Positions 34,269-44,815 of a DNA stretch of 64,000 nt are shown here, piece by piece (position 1 is the stretch's first letter; every line of letters starts with the position of its first letter). The stretch is from Hygrophila difformis (taxonomy: Eukaryota > Streptophyta > Magnoliopsida > Lamiales > Acanthaceae). The notes beneath the pieces are model-generated. The model was not told where the DNA came from. It did no database searches and saw only the letters and a program-made list of their open reading frames with translations. The position numbers were made by a program, and so were the translations under genes. The DNA lies in the NCBI GenBank assembly GCA_030278955.1, contig JAOANR010000015.1:39960487-40024486 (forward strand). Direction: 5' to 3'.

Positions 34269-36935
34269 TGTAACACCCCGGTTTTTGGTCACCCAGGTCG
34301 GGGTGTCACCGCCACACCTCTCTAGCAAGACACGGTTTCTCCGAGCTCACTAAAGAGATGCAAGGCTATGGTTTTTTTTCAGAATTTAAAACATTCAAAC
34401 AGCCCATTTATATATAATTTGAAAATAATATCATTACAGTTGCAGCGGAAAATAATATCTACATAAGTATAATGCAGCGGAATTTAAATATAGCCAACAC
34501 GGCCAGAATTACGGGTTAAACAGGCCCGTTCATGCAATTTCTAGTCTAACTTAACATTTACAATTAAAGCATTTCCCCAAAATTCCCATGAATGCATATG
34601 ATGATGCATATTCTTCAGCTCTGAAAGAAACAGGAAAAAAAATACGGTTTTGGTCAGCACTACGTGCTGAGTAAGTTAACACATACAAGATTATGAGGTT
34701 TCAAAGCCTTTATTTAAATTTAATGAAAACATGTGCATAATTTAAATGATTCATGTAATCGCATAATTTAGAAGACATGGATTCATAAGGTCATCAATAT
34801 AGCTTGCAACGTAATTAAATAAGTTGCCATAATTTAAAAACACAATTTAATACGGATTTAGGTTTGGAATTCTCATAAACTTCTCGGTTCATATCTTTTA
34901 GAGATCACCACCGCTAGGGCTCTTATGTCCGCCAGCCTTACGCCTGGGCTCTTATGTCCACAGGTATCATGGTCGATCCAGATCTTTTAATTAGAGTTAA
35001 TCCGTCCGCTAGCCATACGATCAGTGTTTCGCTAGGGCTCTTACGTCAACCTAGACATACACTTGGGCTCTTATGTCCCAAGCCGCAGAGAACATTGACA
35101 GTATCTAGCTTAGTCATAACCCGCAATATTTTAATCTTTTCGTTTCGTGTATCGTATTTCAAAGTATTTCTATCCGTTTCAACCTCAAAGGTTAATTTCA
35201 CCGTTTCAATAAGATTTCAAGATTTGACTCGGTCAACCACAGTTTACTCTAAAATTCGTCTAAAATCAGATTTAATTTCAAAAATTCCGAAATTTCACGT
35301 CTGACTCCAAAACGTCGAGATCTACAACTTTCGTGTTTTAACTTTTTCGATCCGAGATACGGAAACAGTTCAAAAACTCCAATCTTCGTCAGACCAGAAA
35401 TCTGTCCGCGTTTTCACACAGCAGTTTAAAAGTTTCGAGATCTATCATAGCAAATGAACTCTAAATTTGATGAAATTTTACAGAGATCATCTTAAGACAA
35501 TTATCTACAACTTTCATGTTCGGCTAAAGATCTAATTCGGCCTAGAACCATAGTCAAAAACGTCAACAAGTTCGCCCCTATGTTCTGTCCAGTTTCAAGA
35601 TTCGATTTTAAACCAGTTCGGTTCGGGGTGGATTTCATATATCAAATCATCACGGAAAATTCTGAAATTTTACGGAGGTATTCATAAAGTATAGATCTAC
35701 AACTCTTATGTTCAACGCCAAGCCTAGATCGGTCTAGATCTAAGGTAGAAATCACCAACAAGTTCGAATAAAGAATCTATCATCGTTTCAAGATCTAAAT
35801 CGAAAGCAGGCTCGTTTCCGATCCGTTTCGGATATTAAAACACGATGAAAAATTATGAAATTTTTACAGAAGCTAGATCAATGTCTTAGGAATGTTTTTC
35901 GTGTTTTAAGTTTTCTCGTTTGAACGTTTTAAGGGGTTCGAATAAATTCAACAAACACGCTGCGCCGGTGTAGACAGATTTTAGATAGGGTTCCATTCGA
36001 TCTATATGTTCGAATCTTTTAACAACCCAAAACCAAAGTAAGCGTTAACTTACCGATTGTTGAGCGTCCGGGATCGTCGATTCGGAGGCGTGGCTTCCCG
36101 TCCTCCGTTTATCCTCTCCGTTTGTCGGGTTCTTCGCTCTCGATTCGGATCGGGGGTTTAGAATAGAAAAAGATCGAATTTAGGATTCGTTTTCGAATCA
36201 CATATGGAAAAGAATGGATCAAGGCTTACCACAGCGACGGGGGTCTCCAAATTTCGTCCAAGTCAGTTCCTCCTCTCGGTGTTGTGCCTCCGACGACTCC
36301 GGGATTAGGGTTTCGACGTATAGAAGGATTTCGTAGGGTTTCAAATGTATTCGGAGCTCTTAGGAGGTCTTATTTATAGATATTTAAGACCTAGGGCGTC
36401 CAAGGTCTGACCTAAAGGTCTTGGGTCGGAAGATGTTCAACCGAAAGTCGAAAAATCCGCGTTCGGGCGAGAGATTCACGCAACGGGCGAATCTGTCAAG
36501 TGGCGCGGTCGTGGCGCGGTCTTCCCTCTTCACCGCGCGGCCACCGCGCGACTCCCGCCTGGACTTCGGTCCGGGCGGGTCGTGCGATCCGTCGTGCTTT
36601 TCCGCCTCTCTTTCGGGTTTCTATCCCTCTATGCTCCCGAATTCCGATTCCCGGGGTATATTCGGGCTCCGATTTCCTATCCTAATTTTATTCGGACCTA
36701 AATTTATATTTGGACTCGAGTTATTGAGTCCATCGATATCGGGTCCCCGTGTAACCATTTATTCAATTAAATTGTCTTCGGCTTCTCGGGTTTTCGGAAT
36801 TTTGTTTTCTTTTTAATTTAAATTCCATTTCTCATCTTCTATGATTCTTTATCCATTTATCATGTTTATTATATTTCTTTATTTTATTTATTTATTTTTT
36901 TTTTATTTTATGTTACAAAATTCTCGGGTATTACA
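34269..36935. mobile_element. Solo LTR, Ty3/gypsy (chromovirus-like), 2667 bp
   Basis: Starts tgtaacaccccgg and ends gggtattaca, with a perfect 5-bp target duplication cgcct (34264-34268 and 36936-36940). No second LTR, primer-binding site or gag-pol is present. Internally it has repeated ggctcttatgtcc phrases (34917-35078), three copies of a gatctacaact motif (35320, 35500, 35695), and a TATA-like tatttataga near 36370 followed by GC-rich sequence. Long LTRs beginning TGTAACACCCC are typical of plant Tekay/Del elements, known from general experience; the strand is uncertain. ORFs inside have no domains. Confidence 0.88.
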
Positions 36936-37336
36936 CGCCTGATTACATTTTGAATAGTCTTAGAGATGATTGTATTGGAATATATAATTTTCAACAATTT
37001 CATGAATAAATTGGCTTCGGCACCCCTAATACCTCTCGAAAAAAAGGGAGAAAAACTATACTAGAGTTTTTACTAAAATAATTTACTATTAAGTATATAT
37101 ATGTATATATATATTTAATAAAACATAACGGGTGATGGATGGTTTGGATGGTGGGTTGGGTGATGGATCGGGTGGTGGGTTGGATGAGCCTAAATCCATC
37201 TCCGACCCGATCCGTCACCCGATCCACCCATCACCCTATAATAATCCACCTTTTGTCGGATTTTCATCCATCTCGTCGGATCAGGTGGATCGGGTTATGG
37301 GCGGGTACGGATGAAATTGCCATCCCTAATCATGTT

Positions 37337-37458
37337 GTACATTCCAAGTTTTTTATGCCATAGTTGCAAATTAAATTCATAATGCATATATTGAATATTA
37401 GTTCTTGAGAGAATCACAAATAATTGGATTCATATACCCTATCTCGTTTAAGCAGGTC

Positions 37459-37542
<84 letters not shown>

Positions 37543-37614
37543 ATGCATTATAAATATATAATAAAATATAATTAATTTGGATTTTATTATATTATTTCAT
37601 TGCATTGATTTAGA
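37337..37614. repeat. AT-rich spacer with (ATT)n microsatellite
   Basis: 37460-37540 consists of about 27 ATT units. The remainder is AT-rich and leads into the duplicated block that begins at 37615. Confidence 0.85.
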
Positions 37615-37664
37615 ATACATAGTATTTTGTGATTTTGACCACTTTCTTTTGGATATAAAATTTA

Positions 37665-37943
37665 CGGGGTGTATTCAATTCAGATTTATATGGATTTTAA
37701 AAAGTTGGTGGATTTAGAAAATCCATAGACTCCACGTAGAGTTTTCAGAGTCGATTGATTTTGTATAGATTCTATATAGAGTTTGGCTGACTTTTAGAAA
37801 TCCATGGATTTTTAGAGAGATTTTGTTTAGTTATATATTTTAAGAGAATCCATTAAAATCTATAAAGATTTAAAATCCATGGACTGTTGAATACACCTAG
37901 ATTTTTAAAGACTTTTTAAAATTTGTATTGAATACACCTAGAT
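37665..37943. mobile_element. Harbinger-like MITE, truncated copy
   Basis: Begins after tta with cggggtgtattcaattc, as at 39097, but its right part is lost at the duplication junction near 37943, where it joins agggaagatctatctcc. Confidence 0.75.
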
Positions 37944-38025
37944 TGTAGGGAAGATCTATCTCCTACAAAACTCCACTCATAATTTCATGCCTGTGGATGA
38001 GTGAACCTGGTGAACTTCTATGCCC

Positions 38026-38033
38026 TATAAATA
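38026..38033 (+). promoter_or_regulatory. TATA box pointing towards the antisense of gene copy 1
   Basis: ccctataaatagg in the 3' flank segment, plus orientation, about 300 bp right-to-left of the stop codon of copy 1. A transcript started here would read through the gene in antisense. Repeated at 40954 and 43893. Function not shown. Confidence 0.4.
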
Positions 38034-38332
38034 GGAGGCTATGGTTCCCTCTATGATTACACATCAAGCATAAGAATTAACAAGTTGCATGTAAGATTTC
38101 TTTCACTAGAATTGAATAGATAGCTTAAAGAGGCACATTTCTATTTTTCAACATAAAAAATGTTGCACATGCACATGAATATTCCAACGATTTTATCATT
38201 GCACATTTGCACATCACAACTAATACTAAGCTGAAATACTTCACCATCGGCAATCAAACCGTTCAAAATATGATTGCTCAAATAAAGCCAAAAATGAAAC
38301 TAAGAGTCAGAGTTTTTCCTGGGATCTTCACA

Positions 38333-38950
38333 TTAAATGTCTTCTAACTTCTTCTTCACATCTTCAATGAACATGTGAAGGATTCCCTCAAGGTCAGCAT
38401 CAGTAACCACAGGGCCTCCATCCCAGATTCTCTTTTCCTTCTCTGAAAGTTGTATCCCCACCAGGGCTGCCAACTTCTCCTTCAAATCCATCTCTAGTTC
38501 CCCCAGCTCCTTAGACTACAATTGTTTTTTTATTTCCATCAACAAGGAAAAAAAACAAAAACAAAAAAAAACAAAAAACAATTATACCTTCTCAAGGTCA
38601 CAAACAAATAGAGCCTGAAATTTCTGCTTCATGATTTGCTTAATGCGTGTCTCCAGTTCCGTTGCTTCCGGCGGTGACTGAAAAAACAGAGACATTAGCG
38701 AGAGAGAGAGAGAGAGATCGTAGGAGGGGAGAGGAGCACATACCATCAAGTAACGAAGTTGGGATTTTATTTCAGCAACATCACGAATGTATGAGAGAGA
38801 TCTTCCCTCGACTTCCCCCTTTTCGATAGGCCCATATTCCGGCTCCGGCTCTGGCTCCGGCACGTTTCTTGATCGAACCAAACACACCGAAATGCCCTTA
38901 CCGGCAAATATGAGTGGAGGTGGAAATGGGGTATTGGGACGGAAAGACAT
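38333..38950 (-). CDS. Small coiled-coil-like protein, unknown function, copy 1
   Basis: Exons 38950-38744, 38677-38588 and 38515-38333 join in phase 0 with GT..AG introns (66 and 72 bp), encoding 159 residues. The N-terminus is proline-rich (FRPNTPFPPPLIFAGKG), then a PE repeat (VPEPEPEPEYG), then charged helical segments (YIRDVAEIKSQLRYLM, ELETRIKQIMKQKF) and a lysine/glutamate-rich end (KKKLEDI). I do not recognise the family. The ATG used here is internal to a longer original frame: copy 3 and the plus-strand arms show 32 more in-frame codons upstream, now separated by a hAT insertion. Copy 1 has lost that upstream part and its native promoter at 39049, so expression is doubtful. Confidence 0.7.
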
Positions 38951-38991
38951 CGTGAGTGGAAGCCGGTGGTGTTTCTCTTCTGGGTTCCGGC

Positions 38992-39049
38992 TAGGGATGA
39001 AAACGGTACTGATACGGTCGGATAGTGTCGGATACGGATATTATCCATA
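38992..39049 (-). mobile_element. hAT MITE stump upstream of copy 1
   Basis: The first 58 bp of the element (tagggatgaaaacggtac...) right after the target-site sequence gttccggc. It then switches abruptly to catagtattttgtg at the duplication breakpoint. The same stump is at 41921-41977. Confidence 0.85.
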
Positions 39050-39096
39050 CATAGTATTTTGTGATTTTGACCACTTTCTTTTGGATATAAAATTTA

Positions 39097-39546
39097 CGGG
39101 GTGTATTCAATTCAGATTTATATGGATTTTAAAAAGTTGGTGGATTTAGAAAATCCATAGACTCCACGTAGAGTTTTCAGAGTCGATTGATTTTGTATAG
39201 ATTCTATATAGAGTTTGGCTGACTTTTAGAAATCCATGGATTTTTAGAGAGATTTTGTTTAGTTATATTTTTTAAGAGAATCCATTAAAATCTATAAAGA
39301 TTTAAAATCCATGGACTGTTGAATACACCTAGATTTTTAAAGACTTTTTAAAATTTGTATTGAATACACCTAGATTTTTAAAGACTTTTTAAAATCTGTA
39401 TTGAATACACCTAGATTTTTAAAGACTTTTTAAAATCTGTATTTAATACACCTAGATTTTTAAAAACTTTTTAAAATCTAAATTAAATACACCCCAACTT
39501 TAAAAGTCCAAAAAAATCCAACAGACTCTACATTGAATACACCTCC
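39097..39546. mobile_element. Harbinger-like MITE, complete copy
   Basis: 450 bp flanked by TTA. Ends cggggtgtattcaattc and the complement of cattgaatacacctcc form an inverted repeat. The interior has three or four tandem copies of a 37-bp unit containing gaatacacctagattttt. TTA target duplications and this GGGTGTATTCAAT-type end fit PIF/Harbinger MITEs. Confidence 0.75.
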
Positions 39547-39639
39547 TTAGGGTCAGAATCGAAAATATTTTCTATTTATATAATAATTTTAGATTTCGAA
39601 AGCTAAATGAGTGGAGTTTTGTGCTAAATGCAACCTGGT

Positions 39640-40884
39640 GACATGGCAGGAACCTGGTTCCCTCGGTTTTAAATTGTTGATTTGCTTCATTTTTTCTTTT
39701 CTTCATTTTCTTATTTTTCTTTAGCTGATGCTTGTTGCGTCCTGTTCACAAAAAAAAAATTAATCTTTGTAAATATTCATTTTTAACTACAATACGTGGA
39801 GTAGTAGTGGGTTGTGTACGTGGATGTGTACGTGGGGAAAAAAGGTAGGAGTACTGATTGTTTTCTCTCTCAGTTGCAGCAGCACAAAAGAATAGCCCAT
39901 ATTCTATTAGTACAACAACAACAGAACAGAAGCATGCCTATTAGTACTACAACAACAACAACAGAAATCGCCTTCTTCTTATTTTCTCTCAAAATTCTCT
40001 CGGCCTTCTTCTTATCTTCTCCCCAAAATTCTCTCCATCTCCTGTCCTGCCTGCTCCACCCTCTCCTCTGCTGCCTCCTCCACCAGAAAAAAAATGCTTA
40101 CTGGTGCTGCTGGCCTTCCCAAATTCCGGGGCCCAATGATGCGAGTCAGCCGGAACTAGGGGTGAAAGCAGTACGGTAAATATCCGACCGATCCGATGAC
40201 GTATCCGATTATATTCGAATCCGAATCCGTTTTTGACTATCCGGCCGGATATTTCAATATCCGTATCTGAATCCGAATCCGTATTTTAATATCCGCATTC
40301 GTATTCGTATTCGAAAATATCTGAACGTATCCGAGAAATCCGACCGTATCCGAAAATTGATAGGATATTATCCGGATTTTAAATATGGATATTCGAATAT
40401 ATTAATATATTATTATTTAATAATTAAAAATTATTAATAATTATAAAAAATATCAAATTTTTAAAAAATATTATAAAAAAATATCCGATAATCTATATCC
40501 GATTCAATCCGTATCTGTCATATATTCGTCCTGTATCCGTACCGTATCCGTAATCCGAAATATCCGAAACCGTATTCGTATCCGGCCCATCCGTATTCGA
40601 TACCGAATTCGACAAAAAAAATATGGATAATATCCGTATCCGACACTATCCGACCGTATCCGTACCGTTTTCATCCCTAGCCGGAACCCAGAAGAGAAAC
40701 ACCACCGGCTTCCACTCACGATGTCTTTCCGTCCCAATACCCCATTTCCACCTCCACTCATATTTGCCGGTAAGGGCATTTCGGTGTGTTTGGTTCGATC
40801 AAGAAACGTGCCGGAGCCAGAGCCGGAGCCGGAGCCGGAGCCGGAATATGGGCCTATCGAAAAGGGGGAAGTCGAGGGAAGATC
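39640..40884 (+). repeat. Plus-oriented copy of the gene's 5' region (arm A)
   Basis: Starts inside the LINE tail (gacatggcaggaacctgg), continues through its poly-A (39751), the leader region of the gene, the hAT MITE and exon 1 as far as gagggaagatct. It is the reverse complement of 44663-45899 and matches 42569-43824. It supplies a promoter-like segment facing right. Confidence 0.9.
40157..40679 (+). mobile_element. hAT MITE in exon 1, arm A
   Basis: 523 bp flanked by gccggaac (40149-40156 and 40680-40687). Termini taggggtgaaa and the complement tagggatgaaa. Dense tatccgta/atccgaat motifs in the subterminal zones, AT-rich centre. Without it, codons 40094-40156 join in frame to 40688-40720. 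Confidence 0.93.
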
Positions 40885-40984
40885 TATCTCCTACAAAACT
40901 CCACTCATAATTTCATGCCTGTGGATGAGTGAACCTGGTGAACTTCTATGCCCTATAAATAGGAGGCTATGGTTCCCTCTATGA
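40721..40984 (+). pseudogene. Chimeric ORF from truncated exon 1, arm A
   Basis: 87 codons. The first 53 or so match exon 1 of the small gene (MSFRPNTPFPPP, with two extra PE repeats), then at gaagatct the frame runs into the 3' flank segment and ends LWFPL. Created by the duplication junction. It lies downstream of a plus-oriented promoter region, but the hAT insertion separates it from the original start. An identical ORF is at 43660-43923. Confidence 0.7.
40954..40960 (+). promoter_or_regulatory. TATA box in the 3' flank segment, unit 2
   Basis: Second copy of ccctataaatagg; reads towards the antisense strand of gene copy 2. Function inferred only from sequence. Confidence 0.4.
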
Positions 40985-41260
40985 TCACACATCAAGCATA
41001 AGAATTAACAAGTTGCATGTAAGATTTCTTTCACTAGAATTGAATAGATAGCTTAAAGAGGCACATTTCTATTTTTCAACATAAAAAATGTTGCACATGC
41101 ACATGAATATTCCAACGATTTTATCATTGCACATTTGCACATCACAACTAATACTAAGCTGAAATACTTCACCATCGGCAATCAAACCGTTCAAAATATG
41201 ATTGCTCAAATAAAGCCAAAAATGAAACTAAGAGTCAGAGTTTTTCCTGGGATCTTCACA

Positions 41261-41879
41261 TTAAATGTCTTCTAACTTCTTCTTCACATCTTCAATGAAC
41301 ATGTGAAGGATTCCCTCAAGGTCAGCATCAGTAACCACAGGGCCTCCATCCCAGATTCTCTTTTCCTTCTCTGAAAGTTGTATCCCCACCAGGGCTGCCA
41401 ACTTCTCCTTCAAATCCATCTCTAGTTCCCCCAGCTCCTTAGACTACAATTGTTTTTTATTTCCATCAACAAGGAAAAAAAACAAAAACAAAAAAAACAA
41501 AAAACAATTATACCTTCTCAAGGTCACAAACAAATAGAGCCTGAAATTTCTGCTTCATGATTTGCTTAATGCGTGTCTCCAGTTCCGTTGCTTCCGGCGG
41601 TGACTGAAAAAACAGAGACATTAGCGAGAGAGAGAGAGAGAGAGAGATCGTAGGAGGGGAGAGGAGCACATACCATCAAGTAACGAAGTTGAGATTTTAT
41701 TTCAGCAACATCACGAATGTATGAGAGAGATCTTCCCTCGACTTCCCCCTTTTCGATAGGCCCATATTCCGGCTCCGGCTCTGGCTCCGGCACGTTTCTT
41801 GATCGAACCAAACACACCGAATGCCCTTACCGGCAAATATGAGTGGAGGTGGAAATGGGGTATTGGGACGGAAAGACAT
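41261..41879 (-). pseudogene. Small unknown gene, copy 2, frameshifted
   Basis: Exons 41879-41674, 41603-41514 and 41443-41261 correspond to copy 1, with splice sites kept. One base is missing in exon 1 near 41820 (ccgaatgccc where copies 1 and 3 have ccgaaatgccc), so the frame shifts after about 20 codons. Only a product starting at an internal codon could be in frame. The upstream part is cut at 41977 as in copy 1. Confidence 0.85.
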
Positions 41880-42025
41880 CGTGAGTGGAAGCCGGTGGTG
41901 TTTCTCTTCTGGGTTCCGGCTAGGGATGAAAACGGTACTGATACGGTCGGATAGTGTCGGATACGGATATTATACATACATAGTATTTTGTGATTTTGAC
42001 CACTTTCTTTTGGATATAAAATTTA

Positions 42026-42475
42026 CAGGGTGTATTCAATTCAGATTTATATGGATTTTAAAAAGTTGGTGGATTTAGAAAATCCATAGACTCCACGTAG
42101 AGTTTTCAGAGTCGATTGATTTTGTATAGATTCTATATAGAGTTTGGCTGACTTTTAGAAATCCATGGATTTTTAGAGAGATTTTGTTTAGTTATATTTT
42201 TTAAGAGAATCCATTAAAATCTATAAAGATTTAAAATCCATGGACTGTTGAATACACCTAGATTTTTAAAGACTTTTTAAAATTTGTATTGAATACACCT
42301 AGATTTTTAAAGACTTTTTAAAATCTGTATTGAATACACCTAGATTTTTAAAGACTTTTTAAAATCTGTATTTAATACACCTAGATTTTTAAAAACTTTT
42401 TAAAATCTAAATTAAATACACCCCAACTTTAAAAGTCCAAAAAAATCCAACAGACTCTACATTGAATACACCTCC
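42026..42475. mobile_element. Harbinger-like MITE, second complete copy
   Basis: 450 bp, TTA-flanked. Nearly identical to 39097-39546, as expected for a segmental copy rather than an independent insertion. Confidence 0.75.
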
Positions 42476-42568
42476 TTAGGGTCAGAATCGAAAATATTTT
42501 CTATTTATATAATAATTTTAGATTTCGAAAGCTAAATGAGTGGAGTTTTGTGCTAAATGCAACCTGGT

Positions 42569-43824
42569 GACATGGCAGGAACCTGGTTCCCTCGGTTTTA
42601 AATTGTTGATTTGCTTCATTTTTTCTTTTCTTCATTTTCTTATTTTTCTTTAGCTGATGCTTGTTGCGTCCCGTTCACAAAAAAAAAATTAATCTTTGTA
42701 AATATTCATTTTTAACTACAATACGTGGAGTAGTAGTGGGTTGTGTACGTGGATGTGTACGTGGACTAGGAGTGGGGAAAAAAGGTAGGAGTACTGATTG
42801 TTTTCTCTCTCAGTTGCAGCAGCACAAAAGAATAGCCCTTATTCTATTAGTACAACAACAACAGAACAGAAGCATGCCTATTAGTACTACAACAACAACA
42901 ACAGAAATCGCCTTCTTCTAATTTTCTCTCAAAATTCTCTCGGCCTTCTTCTTATCTTCTCCCCAAAATTCTCTCCATCTCCTGTCCTGCCTGCTCCACC
43001 CTCTCCTCTGCTGCCTCCTCCACCAGAAAAAAATGCTTACTGGTGCTGCTGGCCTTCCCAAATTCCGGGGCCCAATGATGCGAGTCAGCCGGAACTAGGG
43101 GTGAAAGCAGTACGGTAAATATCCGACCGATCCGATGACGTATCCGATTATATTCGAATCCGAATCCGTTTTTGACTATCCGGCCGGATATTTCAATATC
43201 CGTATCTGAATCCGAATCCGTATTTTAATATCCGCATTCGTATTCGTATTCGAAAATATCTGAACGTATCCGAGAAATCCGACCGTATCCGAAAATTGAT
43301 AGGATATTATCCGGATTTTAAATATGGATATTCGAATATATTAATATATTATTATTTAATAATTAAAAATTATTAATAATTATAAAAAATATCAAATTTT
43401 TAAAAAATATTATAAAAAAATATCCGATAATCTATATCCGATTCAATCCGTATCTGTCATATATTCGTCCTGTATCCGTACCGTATCCGTAATCCGAAAT
43501 ATCCGAAACCGTATTCGTATCCGGCCCATACGTATTCGATACCGAATTCGACAAAAAAAATATGGATAATATCCGTATCCGACACTATCCGACCGTATCC
43601 GTACCGTTTTCATCCCTAGCCGGAACCCAGAAGAGAAACACCACCGGCTTCCACTCACGATGTCTTTCCGTCCCAATACCCCATTTCCACCTCCACTCAT
43701 ATTTGCCGGTAAGGGCATTTCGGTGTGTTTGGTTCGATCAAGAAACGTGCCGGAGCCAGAGCCGGAGCCGGAGCCGGAGCCGGAATATGGGCCTATCGAA
43801 AAGGGGGAAGTCGAGGGAAGATCT
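42569..43824 (+). repeat. Left arm of a ~1.25-kb inverted repeat
   Basis: The same segment as 39640-40884. It is the reverse complement of 44663-45899, separated from it by about 840 bp that hold the TATA-bearing 3' flank and exons 2-3 of copy 3. Compared with 39640-40884 it has an extra actaggagtg-type block near 42765, which copy 3's own upstream region shares. Confidence 0.93.
43096..43618 (+). mobile_element. hAT MITE in exon 1, left inverted-repeat arm
   Basis: 523 bp with the same gccggaac duplication as 40157-40679, showing it was copied with the segment. Confidence 0.93.
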
Positions 43825-43923
43825 ATCTCCTACAAAACTCCACTCATAATTTCATGCCTGTGGATGAGTGAACCTGGTGAACTTCTATGCCCTATAAATA
43901 GGAGGCTATGGTTCCCTCTATGA
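43660..43923 (+). pseudogene. Chimeric ORF from truncated exon 1, second copy
   Basis: Encodes the same 87-residue chimera as 40721-40984. Conservation is explained by recent duplication and is not evidence of function. Confidence 0.7.
43893..43900 (+). promoter_or_regulatory. TATA box in the 3' flank segment, unit 3
   Basis: Third copy of ccctataaatagg, facing the antisense strand of gene copy 3. Confidence 0.4.
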
Positions 43924-44200
43924 TCACACATCAAGCATAAGAATTAACAAGTTGCATGTAAGATTTCTTTCACTAGAATTGAATAGATAGCTTAAAGAGG
44001 CACATTTCTATTTTTCAACATAAAAAAATGTTGCACATGCACATGAATATTCCAACGATTTTATCATTGCACATTTGCACATCACAACTAATACTAAGCT
44101 GAAATACTTCACCATCGGCAATCAAACCGTTCAAAATATGATTGCTCAAATAAAGCCAAAAATGAAACTAAGAGTCAGAGTTTTTCCTGGGATCTTCACA

Positions 44201-44815
44201 TTAAATGTCTTCTAACTTCTTCTTCACATCTTCAATGAACATGTGAAGGATTCCCTCAAGGTCAGCATCAGTAACCACAGGGCCTCCATCCCAGATTCTC
44301 TTTTCCTTCTCTGAAAGTTGTATCCCCACCAGGGCTGCCAACTTCTCCTTCAAATCCATCTCTAGTTCCCCCAGCTCCTTAGACTACAATTGTTTTTTTA
44401 TTTCCATCAACAAGGAAAAAAACAAAAACAAAAAAAAACAAAAAACAATTATACCTTCTCAAGGTCACAAACAAATAGAGCCTGAAATTTCTGCTTCATG
44501 ATTTTCTTAATGCGTGTCTCCAGTTCCGTTGCTTCCGGCGGTGACTGAAAAAACAGAGACATTAGCGAGAGAGAGAGAGAGATCGTAGGAGGGGAGAGGA
44601 GCACATACCATCAAGTAACGAAGTTGGGATTTTATTTCAGCAACATCACGAATGTATGAGAGAGATCTTCCCTCGACTTCCCCCTTTTCGATAGGCCCAT
44701 ATTCCGGCTCCAGCTCTGGCTCCGGCACGTTTCTTGATCGAACCAAACACACCGAAATGCCCTTACCGGCAAATATGAGTGGAGGTGGAAATGGGGTATT
44801 GGGACGGAAAGACAT
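44201..44815 (-). CDS. Small unknown protein, copy 3 (retains native upstream region)
   Basis: Exons 44815-44609, 44544-44455 and 44383-44201, phase 0, 159 residues. Differs from copy 1 by a Pro-to-Leu in the PE repeat (PEPELEPEYG) and a Gln-to-Lys in exon 2 (RIKKIMKQK). Upstream the original frame is visible: codons 45432-45370 (MLTGAAGLPKFRGPMMRVSRN) and 44848-44816 would join directly to this ATG if the hAT MITE 44857-45369 and one copy of its target site were absent, giving 191 residues. The intended gene is therefore interrupted by the MITE, unless it is spliced out or the downstream ATG is used. Function unknown. Confidence 0.7.

Larger units (their letters stand above)
33635..37328. 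mobile_element. hAT-type element carrying a nested solo LTR
   Basis: Flanked by the perfect 8-bp repeat atcatgtt (33627-33634 and 37329-37336). Termini tagggatggcaat and the complement of attgccatcccta are a perfect 13-bp inverted repeat. The subterminal zones are crowded with gatccaccc/gggtggatc motifs. Without the nested LTR the element is about 1.02 kb and has no transposase frame, so it is non-autonomous. Confidence 0.95.

Noticed and set aside
34954..36816. ORFs of 60-131 codons in the hAT/LTR region
   Set aside because: They fall inside the non-coding solo LTR, encode no gag-pol motifs and reflect its GC-rich part.
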